DNA of 23,730 nt, taken from positions 1 to 23,730 of the forward strand of contig CAJPLH010000009.1 in the NCBI GenBank assembly GCA_905371275.1. The letters are read 5' to 3'. Made by a program: the position numbers and the translations under genes. This document shows, piece after piece, positions 1 to 7,509 of the stretch. Position 1 is the first letter of the stretch. Every line of letters starts with the position of its first letter. Below the pieces are notes generated by a model. The model was not told the DNA's origin. It searched no databases and saw only the letters and a program-made list of their open reading frames with translations. Source of the stretch: Prevotellaceae bacterium. Lineage in GTDB: Bacteria; Bacteroidota; Bacteroidia; Bacteroidales; Bacteroidaceae.

Positions 1-11
1 CCTCCCCAGGT

Positions 12-56
12 GTTTTTCATAGATTAGAACCTATGGAAAACAGATGGATTTTTTTT
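12..56 (+). terminator. Possible intrinsic terminator for a gene left of the window
   Basis: An 11-bp stem (12-22 with 31-41, one G-T wobble) encloses an 8-nt loop. Seven bases later there is a run of eight T at 49-56. The T run lies on the plus-strand side, so it would serve a plus-strand gene ending before the window. The 7-nt spacer between stem and T run makes it an imperfect terminator. Confidence 0.35.
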
Positions 57-78
57 GCACTTCGATTTTGAAAGTGCA
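56..78. repeat. Short inverted repeat downstream of the alkD-like gene
   Basis: TGCACTT at 56-62 pairs perfectly with AAGTGCA at 72-78 across a 9-nt loop. On the minus strand it follows the stop of the alkD-like gene by 15 bp, but it is followed there by A residues rather than T, so it is not a classical intrinsic terminator. It may only stabilise the 3' end of that transcript. Confidence 0.3.
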
Positions 79-93
79 CAATAAAACTGCGCT

Positions 94-723
94 TTACAGT
101 CCCAATTGTTTCAGCAAGCGTTCGCCACGGGCGGCTTCCGCTTCGCCTAGGTCCATAAATTTGTAGAGCATGTTGAGCGCAGCGCGTTTCGTGCCAAGAT
201 CGCCATCGGGCGCAGAGAGTTCCGTGCAGACGTGGTCGAGAAGTTCGTCTGCATCGCGCTGAGTGGGGCGGAAATTTGCCATAAATAAGCGTCCCAGGAG
301 CAACCAGCCCACCAAACGCGGCATCACAGCGTCGGCAGCCACCAGGCGGAAGGCCATCGAGGAGGCGTAAGGACGATGTTGCAGCAAGTGCAACACCAGC
401 ACTTGAGCTTCTTCGGCATAGCGCAATTGTTCCACCCAGAGCATGGCCAACTCTTCGTCAAAGTCCTCTTGGGGCATGGTCATGGCTGCCAAAAGGCGCA
501 TTTCTCTGATGTTGTCTTTCCAGAGTGTTGCGGCCAATGTGTAAGTGTGTGGTATTTCGGCGGCTATCTCCGCCAAGCGCGGTTGGTCTACACCGAAATT
601 CACGCGATAGTCTATGCCGCTTTGGCGCATCGAACCGCTCAGCACGCCATTCATGGCAGCGCGGAGTCGGCGTTTTATCTCGCGGATTTGGTCGTCTAGT
701 TCTTTATTCTGTTCTGTCATCAT
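94..723 (-). CDS. AlkD-like DNA alkylation repair protein (HEAT-repeat family)
   Basis: A predicted cytoplasmic protein of about 209 residues, recognised by overall resemblance to the short DNA alkylation repair proteins of Bacteroidales. The N-terminal helix has an arginine-rich IREIKRRLRAAMNG motif, followed by a block around RVNFGVDQPRLAEIAAEIP and a helical segment LWKDNIREMRLLAAMTMP, then all-helical repeats to the end. AlkD proteins excise bulky or cationic alkylated bases such as 3- and 7-methylpurines; that activity is inferred from the family. The open frame extends upstream to 975, but that part lies inside the antisense of the TonB-receptor gene and has no family resemblance. I therefore start at the ATG pair at 721-723/718-720, preceded by an A-rich leader. 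It stands alone after the receptor terminator, probably with its own promoter. Confidence 0.72.
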   Translation of the reverse strand: MMTEQNKELDDQIREIKRRLRAAMNGVLSGSMRQSGIDYRVNFGVDQPRLAEIAAEIPHTYTLAATLWKDNIREMRLLAAMTMPQEDFDEELAMLWVEQLRYAEEAQVLVLHLLQHRPYASSMAFRLVAADAVMPRLVGWLLLGRLFMANFRPTQRDADELLDHVCTELSAPDGDLGTKRAALNMLYKFMDLGEAEAARGERLLKQLGL

Positions 724-749
724 TGTTTTCGTTGTTAGTTGGAATAGTG

Positions 750-781
750 CAAAAATACGAAATCTGCGCCAGTTAGCGCAG
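750..781 (-). promoter_or_regulatory. Possible promoter of the alkD-like gene
   Basis: On the minus strand TATTTTTG (757 down to 750) matches the Bacteroidetes -7 consensus TAnnTTTG exactly. The upstream element is only a weak CTG about 21 bp away, inside the hairpin that ends the preceding gene. The leader to the start codon would be about 20 nt. The T-rich box could equally be just the T tract of the terminator. Confidence 0.35.
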
Positions 782-786
782 ATTTC
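751..786 (-). terminator. Intrinsic terminator after the TonB-receptor gene
   Basis: A perfect 11-bp stem (759-769, GAAATCTGCGC, with 776-786) closes a 6-nt loop and lies about 33 bp after the receptor stop. On the minus strand it is followed by G and then TATTTTT. This is a good rho-independent terminator for the upstream operon. Confidence 0.7.
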
Positions 787-818
787 CATAGAAGAATCAT
801 CATCCTGTTGCTCGTAAT

Positions 819-3149
819 TTAGAAGTGAACTTCCCAGCGAATGGAAGGGATGAGAGAGAGCAAGCTCAATTGTTTCCATTTTTCGTCTTCGTGAAACACC
901 AAATAGGGATTGTTTCTCATCAACAAATTGTAGACGGAAAACGTCAGTTCGTGATTCCATTTTCGGTGTTTCCACATCAACGAGTAGCCCACATCGACAC
1001 GCAAATAATTGTCCAAACGATAAGCATTCACTTTGCTCATTTGAGTACGTGTTTGCGCGTGATAATGATAGAGATTGCCATAAATTGCTCCTGTTTCAGT
1101 GTTCCAATAGGGCAAATCCTCCGCGATGTAAGTCGACTGTGGCACCGTCATATTATTCCCTGAGGAGAAATAGACACTCGTGTTGAAGCGTTGTTCGCTA
1201 TGTTCGTTGGCTTTCACCAAACATTGTGCTTGCAGATTGAGATTGTGTGTGCGATCGAGTTTGAAAGGAAAGGCCTCACCATCGTTGACCAGTTCAAATT
1301 GTCGAGTGGTGCGCGATAGCGTATAGGCAAAGGAACCCGTCCAACGCCCTTTGCGCTTCTCCAACCACAATTCCAGTCCATATGAACGTCCTTCTCCCTG
1401 TGTCACATCCTGTTTCCACGACACATTCTGCACCACAAATAGATTCAGTAAACTCTTGTAACGAACCACATTAGAGAGATTGCGGTAATAAGCTCCGAGG
1501 GTTGCGTAATATGTGTCGTTGCCCCAAAAACCGCCTGCATAAAATTGGTGCGACAATTCAGGACGCAAAGTCTGCGAAGCCGGCACCACCAAGTCGAGTG
1601 CCCAGCCCACGGGCAAACCTTCTAGACTGTGTTGAAATTGCGAAAGACGGTCGAAGGTCACCTCCACACCCGCATTTTTTGTCAAAAAAGTAGAACTATG
1701 TAGTCGCACATCGAGATAGTGAGAACTTTGTTCCGCAGCATCCTTATATAATGTGTAGCGCAAGCCGCCTTTGAGTTTGTAGCGTTCGTCTTTGTATTCC
1801 GCTTCGGTGAAAAGCGAAGTCTGCGAGGTAGTGTAGTTCACATCTTTTGCCCTCGACCTCTTTGCATCGAGAAAAGTGGTTTGCAAGGCCGGTCTGAAGA
1901 GTTGATTTCGCAAATCCACACCACCATTGAGGGCTATCTTCCCCAGCTGTGTAAACAGTTGACTGCGCACTCCCCGTTCATTCTTTACCGAGCCCACAGC
2001 CGCGCCTTGCCCCAGTCCAGTCGGAGTCACTTCGCGCCCCTCTTGTAAACTGGAGAAACCTGAAAGATAGGCCGTAGTCACTAAGCGAGTTTGAGACGAA
2101 GGGTTGAAATTCCATTGCAATTTCGACAAACTGTTGTCCCATCCCATCTTGGTGCCATAAACTTGGGCATATTTATCAATATATTCTGGTTGATAGTCCA
2201 AATAGTCGTGACTGCCATAGAGCATCATTTCCACAGCGTGTTTCCGATTCACTTGCCAATATAATTTCGCATAGCCGTCTTGCACCTGCGGTTCGAAACG
2301 ACCATTTATATTGTCTTTACCTATTATCGTTTTGAGCAGTAAAAACTCGGGATAGAGCAACGAACTTCTACCAGCCACGTGAAACGAAAGTTTGTTTTTC
2401 ACCACATAACCTTGCACAGAAGCCCCAGCCATCAGTGGGGAAAGAGAGAAAGAAGTCTTGTATTTGTCCATACTTGGCTTCGGAGTCTCAATTTTCAGCA
2501 AAGATGAGGTCAAATCGCCACTAGCTGCCGAGATACCTCCCATTTGGAATGTCGATTTGTCCACAATGTCTGCTTGAAATGTGGAGAACAGGCCAAATAA
2601 GTGCGTTGGAGCACTAATTGTCACCCCATCTAGCTCCACGCGGTTGTTGCCATTGCCAGCTCCGCGCACATAAAATCCCATACCGCCCTCCATACCTTGC
2701 GACACCCCCGGCATCACTTGCATATAGCGCATCACGTCCAATTCGCCCGTGAGATTGGCTATTCCTCTCACGTCGTTGACACTATAGGTGAAAGCATTGT
2801 TGCCACGACGTTCTCGCACAGCCGTCACCGTGAGCGTCTTCAGGCTCGTGCTCAAAGGCGACAGTCTGAGATCTTGCTGCTTTTCAGCTGCAAGCACCAC
2901 CTTCTTTTGCGCATAGCCTTGTAAAAATGCAACAATCTCTAGCTTTTTAGCACTGACTTCCACGCTAAATAGTCCTTCTTCATCTGTGTGCGCCAACACC
3001 TTGCCATAGAGGTCTTTGATTTCCACCTGCGGAAGTGGAACGTTCGATTGAGCATCGCGAACCGTTCCCCAGAATCGTTCAGCAAGTGCTGTGAGTGGTA
3101 AGCAACCACACAGCATAATCAAACAATAATATCGCCACTTTGTCATCAT
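819..3149 (-). CDS. TonB-dependent outer membrane receptor (DUF4249 partner)
   Basis: A 776-residue outer membrane active transporter, powered by TonB-ExbBD. A signal peptide (residues 1-23, ending TALA) precedes a carboxypeptidase-regulatory-like beta-sandwich (about 26-85, with GTVRDAQSNVPLPQVEI). A plug domain (about 110-220) has the FYVRGAGNGNNRVELDGV motif, and a 22-strand-type barrel follows, ending in aromatic residue F776 (IRWEVHF), the usual BAM recognition end. It is short for SusC proteins (about 1000) but normal for the class paired with DUF4249 lipoproteins. Its start overlaps the upstream DUF4249 stop as ATGA (3146-3149), which implies translational coupling. The substrate cannot be read from the sequence. 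The upstream protease gene suggests a peptide, protein-derived or metal/heme ligand, but this is inference. A hairpin terminator follows at 751-786. Confidence 0.9.
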   Translation of the reverse strand: MMTKWRYYCLIMLCGCLPLTALAERFWGTVRDAQSNVPLPQVEIKDLYGKVLAHTDEEGLFSVEVSAKKLEIVAFLQGYAQKKVVLAAEKQQDLRLSPLSTSLKTLTVTAVRERRGNNAFTYSVNDVRGIANLTGELDVMRYMQVMPGVSQGMEGGMGFYVRGAGNGNNRVELDGVTISAPTHLFGLFSTFQADIVDKSTFQMGGISAASGDLTSSLLKIETPKPSMDKYKTSFSLSPLMAGASVQGYVVKNKLSFHVAGRSSLLYPEFLLLKTIIGKDNINGRFEPQVQDGYAKLYWQVNRKHAVEMMLYGSHDYLDYQPEYIDKYAQVYGTKMGWDNSLSKLQWNFNPSSQTRLVTTAYLSGFSSLQEGREVTPTGLGQGAAVGSVKNERGVRSQLFTQLGKIALNGGVDLRNQLFRPALQTTFLDAKRSRAKDVNYTTSQTSLFTEAEYKDERYKLKGGLRYTLYKDAAEQSSHYLDVRLHSSTFLTKNAGVEVTFDRLSQFQHSLEGLPVGWALDLVVPASQTLRPELSHQFYAGGFWGNDTYYATLGAYYRNLSNVVRYKSLLNLFVVQNVSWKQDVTQGEGRSYGLELWLEKRKGRWTGSFAYTLSRTTRQFELVNDGEAFPFKLDRTHNLNLQAQCLVKANEHSEQRFNTSVYFSSGNNMTVPQSTYIAEDLPYWNTETGAIYGNLYHYHAQTRTQMSKVNAYRLDNYLRVDVGYSLMWKHRKWNHELTFSVYNLLMRNNPYLVFHEDEKWKQLSLLSLIPSIRWEVHF

Positions 3150-4108
3150 TGCGTCCTTTCGGTTGAAGGTATTTCGAAAAACACCTGGTTATGATTAAAG
3201 AAAGAAACTTGCCAGTAAGCCCCAAAAATGCCTATCCCGTTGTGGATGTTTGAGTAAACCACCGATTCATCAAACCATCGCGCAGGATCGTCGTCTGATT
3301 GATAAAACTTCATTTTCTCTATGACGCTTTTCAAATACTTGTCATATTCTGCAGAAGCAGAGCGCATCACGATGAAAGTGGCTTGATATTGGGGATCTCT
3401 CACCGTAAATTCATAAGGATTTTGGCTGTTGATGGTCGCATCAGGGATAATTCTAATGTAGTATTCAAAGGGAATAGAACCATCGTTGAAGACATTGTAT
3501 TCATCTGGTACACCATTTTCGTTAAATCGGTCTACGTTTTTGTGCGTCGTAGCGATGTTATAACTCAGTGTCACCTTTCTGTCATCCTCCAATTTCACAG
3601 GTAGGAAATGATATTTAATGTCCTCGAAACTAGACTGCAAGGCGAAAATCCAAAAAGGAGCAGAGTGGTTGTATTGCACAAAATTTTTCACTCTGTAGTC
3701 CACGTGCGTTGCTCCCCTTCTGATAATCACCGGAATGGGCATTGTTGTGGTAGCCGTGATGGTGGGTTGTCCTGGCACCTCCACCACAAGGCGATAATTT
3801 TTGCCTCTTTCGGGAGTATATGGCAATTTCCACATCGAGTACGCCACCTTCGTGAATGTTCCCACCTTGTTCTCACCTTCATACAGCGTCGCTTTAGCAT
3901 CAGTCACTTCCTCTTCAAAATCATCTTTCAACGAACTACTATAGGTGAGTTTTAATTCCTGCACTTTTTCATTGCGCAGCACGCACGACACCACCACTTT
4001 CCCCACACCATCTTTGGGTTTTATCTCAATGTCTTGCACGCAGGCCGACAACAGCAAGAGAACATTCCAGCTCAGCAGCCACCACCATACATTTCTTTTT
4101 GAGTGCAT
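3146..4108 (-). CDS. DUF4249-family outer membrane lipoprotein
   Basis: A 320-residue lipoprotein with a lipobox ending LLSAC (Cys23). It has the DUF4249 pattern: an N-terminal strand CVQDIEIKPKDGVGKVVVSC, then tandem immunoglobulin-like strands such as KATLYEGENKVGTF and YTPERGKNYRLVVEVPG with a following TTTMPIP. DUF4249 proteins occur next to TonB receptors in Bacteroidetes and are thought to act as surface partners of the transporter, loosely analogous to SusD. No ligand is known with confidence. The stop overlaps the receptor start by 4 bp. The gene is separated from the preceding lipoprotein gene by 124 bp that consist mostly of a heptanucleotide repeat array. I see no convincing promoter there, so it is probably read from the protease promoter. 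Confidence 0.85.
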   Translation of the reverse strand: MHSKRNVWWWLLSWNVLLLLSACVQDIEIKPKDGVGKVVVSCVLRNEKVQELKLTYSSSLKDDFEEEVTDAKATLYEGENKVGTFTKVAYSMWKLPYTPERGKNYRLVVEVPGQPTITATTTMPIPVIIRRGATHVDYRVKNFVQYNHSAPFWIFALQSSFEDIKYHFLPVKLEDDRKVTLSYNIATTHKNVDRFNENGVPDEYNVFNDGSIPFEYYIRIIPDATINSQNPYEFTVRDPQYQATFIVMRSASAEYDKYLKSVIEKMKFYQSDDDPARWFDESVVYSNIHNGIGIFGAYWQVSFFNHNQVFFEIPSTERTQ

Positions 4109-4148
4109 ATCTTCTCGATTTTGATAAATAGAAGGGATAGAAAAACCT

Positions 4149-4246
4149 CTAACCTCTAATGTCTAATGTCTAATATCTAACGTCTAACGTCCAATGTCTA
4201 ATATCTAACGTCTAATGTCTAACGTCTAATGTCTAACGTCTAATGT
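4149..4246. repeat. Heptanucleotide tandem repeat array (consensus CTAAYGT, about 14 units)
   Basis: Thirteen uninterrupted 7-bp units run from 4156 to 4246: CTAATGT, CTAACGT, CTAATAT and one CCAATGT. A degenerate unit CTAACCT sits at 4149-4155. The variants alternate towards the right end (CTAACGT/CTAATGT). The right-hand end enters the lipoprotein gene and forms its last four sense codons and TAG stop. Because seven is not a multiple of three, gain or loss of units on the coding side would change the reading frame and the C terminus. Confidence 0.9.
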
Positions 4247-5021
4247 CCACTTCCGTTGTATCTCTCAGCAAATTTCCCTCTGTCGTTTCGAGGACAGTGA
4301 TAAATTTCACGTGCGCTGGCACTTCGGGGGGAGTCGCGTTGAGGCGGAATATGATAGCAGGAGGAGCCATTGGTTGGAGTGAAAGCCACTTGTCGATAGA
4401 TTCTAGTTTGTTTTTTGAGCGATAGCCCCACGCCAAGCTTTTAGTGCGATAACTAATAACCTGCTTCGGACGGAATTCAAAGATCGAAAAATAGCGATTC
4501 AGCGACGTTCCAGCTGCTTGACCAAAGAGAGGGGACATCGCCTCAATCCTAAAATTTTTCATCCCCGTCACACGATATTCCCATGGCAGGAGATATAGGA
4601 AGTCTAACCCCGAAGATCGTGAACCCCTGCTGTTTACCCATCCTTTGAAATAATCGTCCTGGAGTTTTTCTTCCAAGTGGTGTAGTCTAGATGCTTTTTC
4701 TCTTGGAATGTCCTGATAGAGGCTTTCAAAGTAGGAGAACTCACGATGAGGTTCTTCTGTAATCAACTTTGAAAGGTTTTTCTCGCCTGTCATCATCCAG
4801 AGTCCAAGTTCACTAGCTTTAACTCCAGAACTATCCACATTGGGGAATTCCCTCTGATAATAACTCTGACCTGTCAGAACACACGTTCCCGTAGCGATGC
4901 TTTGGCATTCTCTGGGGTGAAAGTAAAAGGAGATTCCTCCTTCAATATTTTCTTCTTTTTCTTGGCAAGCTCCAAAGAAGCAACTTACCAACAGCAATAT
5001 GACGAAGTGAATGTATCTCAT
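4233..5021 (-). CDS. Unrecognised lipoprotein encoded directly after a C10 protease
   Basis: A 262-residue protein with a lipoprotein signal peptide (lipobox FGAC, Cys19) and then an acidic linker (QEKEENIEGG). I do not recognise the mature domain. It has aromatic-rich blocks (GISFYFHPRE, FLYLLPWEYRV, RYFSIFEFRP) and a C-terminal strand-rich part near FITVLETTEGNLLRDTTEVD that resembles a beta-sandwich end. The gene starts only 3 bp after the protease stop, so the two are almost certainly co-transcribed and translationally coupled. Genes next to C10 proteases sometimes encode their inhibitors (Spi in Streptococcus, staphostatin-like proteins in Bacteroides), so an inhibitor or chaperone of the protease is possible. 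A peptide-binding surface lipoprotein is also possible. The final residues DIRR and the stop are encoded by the heptanucleotide repeat, so the original C terminus may have been altered. Confidence 0.8.
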   Translation of the reverse strand: MRYIHFVILLLVSCFFGACQEKEENIEGGISFYFHPRECQSIATGTCVLTGQSYYQREFPNVDSSGVKASELGLWMMTGEKNLSKLITEEPHREFSYFESLYQDIPREKASRLHHLEEKLQDDYFKGWVNSRGSRSSGLDFLYLLPWEYRVTGMKNFRIEAMSPLFGQAAGTSLNRYFSIFEFRPKQVISYRTKSLAWGYRSKNKLESIDKWLSLQPMAPPAIIFRLNATPPEVPAHVKFITVLETTEGNLLRDTTEVDIRR

Positions 5022-5024
5022 AAG

Positions 5025-6506
5025 TTAAAACTTGAAGTTGTGAATGATTTCTTTGCTAGTATTGTACGTTAGTCCATTAGCGTTCCAAGGTTCTGACTCA
5101 AGAAAATTATACTCTGCGTCATCATACGCTCCATCATACCCCCAATTCATAAGTAGGCACGTGTAGGCACCCAATGTGGTTTCTTTGAAGGTTCGTGCTT
5201 TATCTATTGGAGTTATTTGAGCGAGTCCATGGTGTTCTTCTGGCTCCTCATACTCTTTAGCAATCATGGAACTAGGACATCTTTCATAAGTATATGTGGT
5301 TTCTAATTCTGTCACTTTGTAGCCATCAATAATCCAAGAATGTCCGTTTAGTTCTTCCTTGCCTAAAGGTATGAAAAGGAATTTCTTTTCTTTGATACCA
5401 GTTGCAGCTCTTATGTTGACTGGTAATTTCTTGTCTAATGATTCTTTTACAAGGTTGAAATTATATGGACACATCTCTGCGCTAATGCCAGTTTCTCTAT
5501 AGAGATTTATAAGATTTTCAGTTTTAGCACCTGAACCTTCTTTGCGATAATTCATATTTACTCTTGTGCCAACGTAGCCCATTAAGACAGATACTGCATC
5601 TGTGCCTTCTTTCGAGGATTGATATTTACTTTTAGACATCTTGTCCCATATTATGGAGCTAGGATTACTAAATGAGAATCTGTAAGATTTATTATCCTTG
5701 TCCCACACTACTCCTACGCAACGTCCTTGTGAGTATGTCCAGTCAGGTTTGTTTTTTAAGTAGTGGAAGTAATATAGCATCTGTGCGCCTGCAACTGCTA
5801 CACATCCAGTGTAGCAGTTCCTGTTTGCATACGCTAAAGCAGGAACGCATTTATTCCAAGGATCACTTTGCCCCCATTTTGTTTGGATTAGTGGACCTAC
5901 TTGTTTGGTTGTAATAATTTTGGTTTCAATGTTGACGAGTTTTGTTATACTATCTGGATATTCCTTTTTGTAATGGTTTTTGTCAGAGAGCGCAGATCTA
6001 GTGTTGAACACCGTTGGGTGTCTCTTTTTGATATTAAGAGCAAGTGTATCAATGCAACACCAATTTTTATAGGCTGTAGAAGTCGTGTCTTGATGATTAG
6101 CTCGCTTAATGCCGTAGATTTTTTCTGCCACCTCTTGCATCCAAACGGCAGAACCACCAAGATGATTCAAATCAAATTGACCGGTCTTGGAAGAGGCTAA
6201 TATGCTTTCTGTCCGTTTGTCACCAGAAAGAACGATCCATCCATTGTTGTTGGAAAAGTTTACAATGTAAAGTAGGGTGTCTTTGCCATGTGCAAGTGGT
6301 TCTACGCTACTTACGCTACGAGTAACATTGTCGTCAAAGCTGACTTTATGCGCAAAATACTCAGCTGATTTTTGGTGTACCTGGAATTTATTGGTGACAA
6401 TGTTTGGTGTTTCGCTATGATGATCTGTGAAGTAATCATCATCGAATGCTGTGCAACCTATGATAGTGCAACACGCTGCGAAGGTGAGGATTAAATGTTT
6501 CATCAT
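5025..6506 (-). CDS. C10-family (streptopain-like) cysteine protease, lipoprotein type
   Basis: A 493-residue secreted endopeptidase. A lipobox IIGC (Cys18) suggests membrane anchoring. Residues about 35-135 resemble the Spi-like propeptide that keeps C10 zymogens inactive (IVNFSNNNGWIVLSGDKR, then the DLNHLGGSAVWMQEV region). The catalytic domain starts near LIQTKWGQSDPWN. The predicted nucleophile is Cys235 in CYTGCVAVAGAQMLYY, the catalytic His is His389 in GHSWIIDGY, and the oxyanion-side Trp is Trp455 in MNWGYDGAYDD. All key residues are present, so an active enzyme is likely. The family includes SpeB, interpain A and PrtT, which cleave host proteins and in some cases release heme or peptides. 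The start is the ATG pair at 6501-6506, after an A-rich leader of about 40 nt from a near-consensus promoter. The gene heads the probable four-gene operon. Confidence 0.92.
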   Translation of the reverse strand: MMKHLILTFAACCTIIGCTAFDDDYFTDHHSETPNIVTNKFQVHQKSAEYFAHKVSFDDNVTRSVSSVEPLAHGKDTLLYIVNFSNNNGWIVLSGDKRTESILASSKTGQFDLNHLGGSAVWMQEVAEKIYGIKRANHQDTTSTAYKNWCCIDTLALNIKKRHPTVFNTRSALSDKNHYKKEYPDSITKLVNIETKIITTKQVGPLIQTKWGQSDPWNKCVPALAYANRNCYTGCVAVAGAQMLYYFHYLKNKPDWTYSQGRCVGVVWDKDNKSYRFSFSNPSSIIWDKMSKSKYQSSKEGTDAVSVLMGYVGTRVNMNYRKEGSGAKTENLINLYRETGISAEMCPYNFNLVKESLDKKLPVNIRAATGIKEKKFLFIPLGKEELNGHSWIIDGYKVTELETTYTYERCPSSMIAKEYEEPEEHHGLAQITPIDKARTFKETTLGAYTCLLMNWGYDGAYDDAEYNFLESEPWNANGLTYNTSKEIIHNFKF

Positions 6507-6552
6507 GGTTGGTTTATTTTTTGAATTATGGATTTCTTGGTCTTGATGATTG

Positions 6553-6583
6553 CAAATTTATTGCTTCTCTATCACATAGCAAA
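6553..6583 (-). promoter_or_regulatory. Bacteroidetes-type promoter of the C10 protease operon
   Basis: On the minus strand TTTG (6583-6580) is followed after 19 bp by TAAATTTG (6560-6553). This matches the Bacteroides primary sigma consensus TTTG, 19-21 bp, TAnnTTTG at every fixed position. The predicted start of transcription is about 6546, giving a leader of roughly 40 nt to the ATG at 6506. Confidence 0.75.
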
Positions 6584-6834
6584 GTGAAATCTATATTTTT
6601 TTGTATTAGTCGAAAAATGTGGCTGTTTTTGTGGAAAATAGTAAGGAGATGGTCGTTTGTAGAAGTTGATTGCGCTGCGTTGTTGCCTCGATGGAGAAGC
6701 CCCCTAAATAGATATGGGTGGAATTGGGACGAAACAGCGAAAAATCGAGTTAAAAGAACTTACTGATAAGAAGATTTAGGAATTGGCACGTGTAGGGGAT
6801 TTTTGGTGAGGCTTTACGCGCTCGCGCGTACGTA

Positions 6835-7106
6835 TCGCGCGCACGACTTCTACACGAGTTTTACTTTTTTGCTGTCACAAGTGTCACACGATGGGGGAAA
6901 TGGGGGAAAAGCGCGAGTACAAAATTGGGCGAAAAGGAAGAGAAGCGGAAAGGAAAAACGCCCCAAAATAGTTGGATAGAAGTATACTTGTTAAAACTTG
7001 TTTTTATCGTGCTTTTATTCCTTGAAACAGAGAGGGTTGTGTGGTGTGTTGTGACACTTGTGACAGAGAAAAAGTAAAAACTCTTGTTATGTGTGCGTGC
7101 GCGCGA
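6835..7106. repeat. Long diverged inverted repeat, about 55-bp arms
   Basis: The left arm (6835-6888) reads TCGCGCGCACG, a spacer, GAGTTTTACTTTTTTGC and TGTCACAAGTGTCACA. The right arm (7050-7106) is its reverse complement with small indels: TGTGACACTTGTGACA at 7050-7065, an A-rich segment, then CGTGCGCGCGA at 7096-7106. Each arm holds a direct heptamer repeat TGTCACA-AG-TGTCACA. The 161-bp centre carries the palindrome AAGTATACTT at 6980-6989. No transposase gene or clear target duplication is visible. It could be a MITE-like or REP-type element, or a protein-binding region. Confidence 0.75.
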
Positions 7107-7184
7107 GAGAAAACCTTGATAAAACCAGTAGTTGTTTCTAATTGTTAATGATGGATGTGCTGGTGACCGTGGTGGATGGATTTT

Positions 7185-7294
7185 ATCAAAACGACGGCTC
7201 GTTTCATGATAAACAACGTGTCGTTTTGTGGTAAACAACGGCTTGTTTTGTAGTAAACAACGTGTCGTTTTATGATAAACAACGTGTTGTTTGA
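7185..7294. repeat. 22-bp tandem repeat array, five units, each with a near-palindrome
   Basis: Five adjoining 22-bp units occupy 7185-7206, 7207-7228, 7229-7250, 7251-7272 and 7273-7294. The core is TRRTAAACAACGTGTCGTTT with variants GGCTTGTTT and GTGTTGTTT. The first unit is the most diverged. Each core is close to a palindrome of the form AAACAAC-NN-GTTGTTT. There are no spacers, so it is not a CRISPR array. It lies about 185 bp upstream of the fucosidase promoter and could bind a dimeric regulator or be a degenerate intergenic repeat. Confidence 0.9.
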
Positions 7295-7478
7295 GGAGAG
7301 GTATTTCGGTAGGGCAGAGGGTTTTGAGTAAATGATGCAAGAGATAATTGCTGGAAAACTGTAAGGGCATCGCAGGGATAACGCACAGCATAATGGCTGA
7401 AAGTGGTTGAGTGATCGCGAGAAAAAGTTTGAAAACAAGGAATTTGAAAAATACATATAGCAAAAAGTGGGTGAAATG

Positions 7479-7509
7479 TTGGTGGACTAAAGGAAAATGT
7501 CTATTTTTG
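7479..7509 (+). promoter_or_regulatory. Bacteroidetes-type promoter of the fucosidase operon
   Basis: TTG at 7479-7481 is followed after 20 bp by TATTTTTG at 7502-7509, an exact match to TAnnTTTG with consensus spacing. Transcription would start near 7516, about 18 nt before the first candidate ATG (7534) and 24 nt before the second (7540). Confidence 0.65.

Noticed and set aside
56..78. Intrinsic terminator of the alkD-like gene
   Set aside because: The hairpin is real, but on the minus strand it is followed by A residues rather than T.
724..975. N-terminal extension of the alkD-like gene
   Set aside because: The extension lies antisense to the receptor gene and reads through the terminator hairpin. 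The conserved protein begins at the ATG pair near 723.
6509..6766. Plus-strand open frame of 85 codons opposite the protease leader
   Set aside because: It covers the antisense of the protease promoter, lacks any family resemblance and has no promoter of its own.
7185..7294. Possible CRISPR array
   Set aside because: The 22-bp units adjoin each other with no unique spacers, and no cas genes are in the window.
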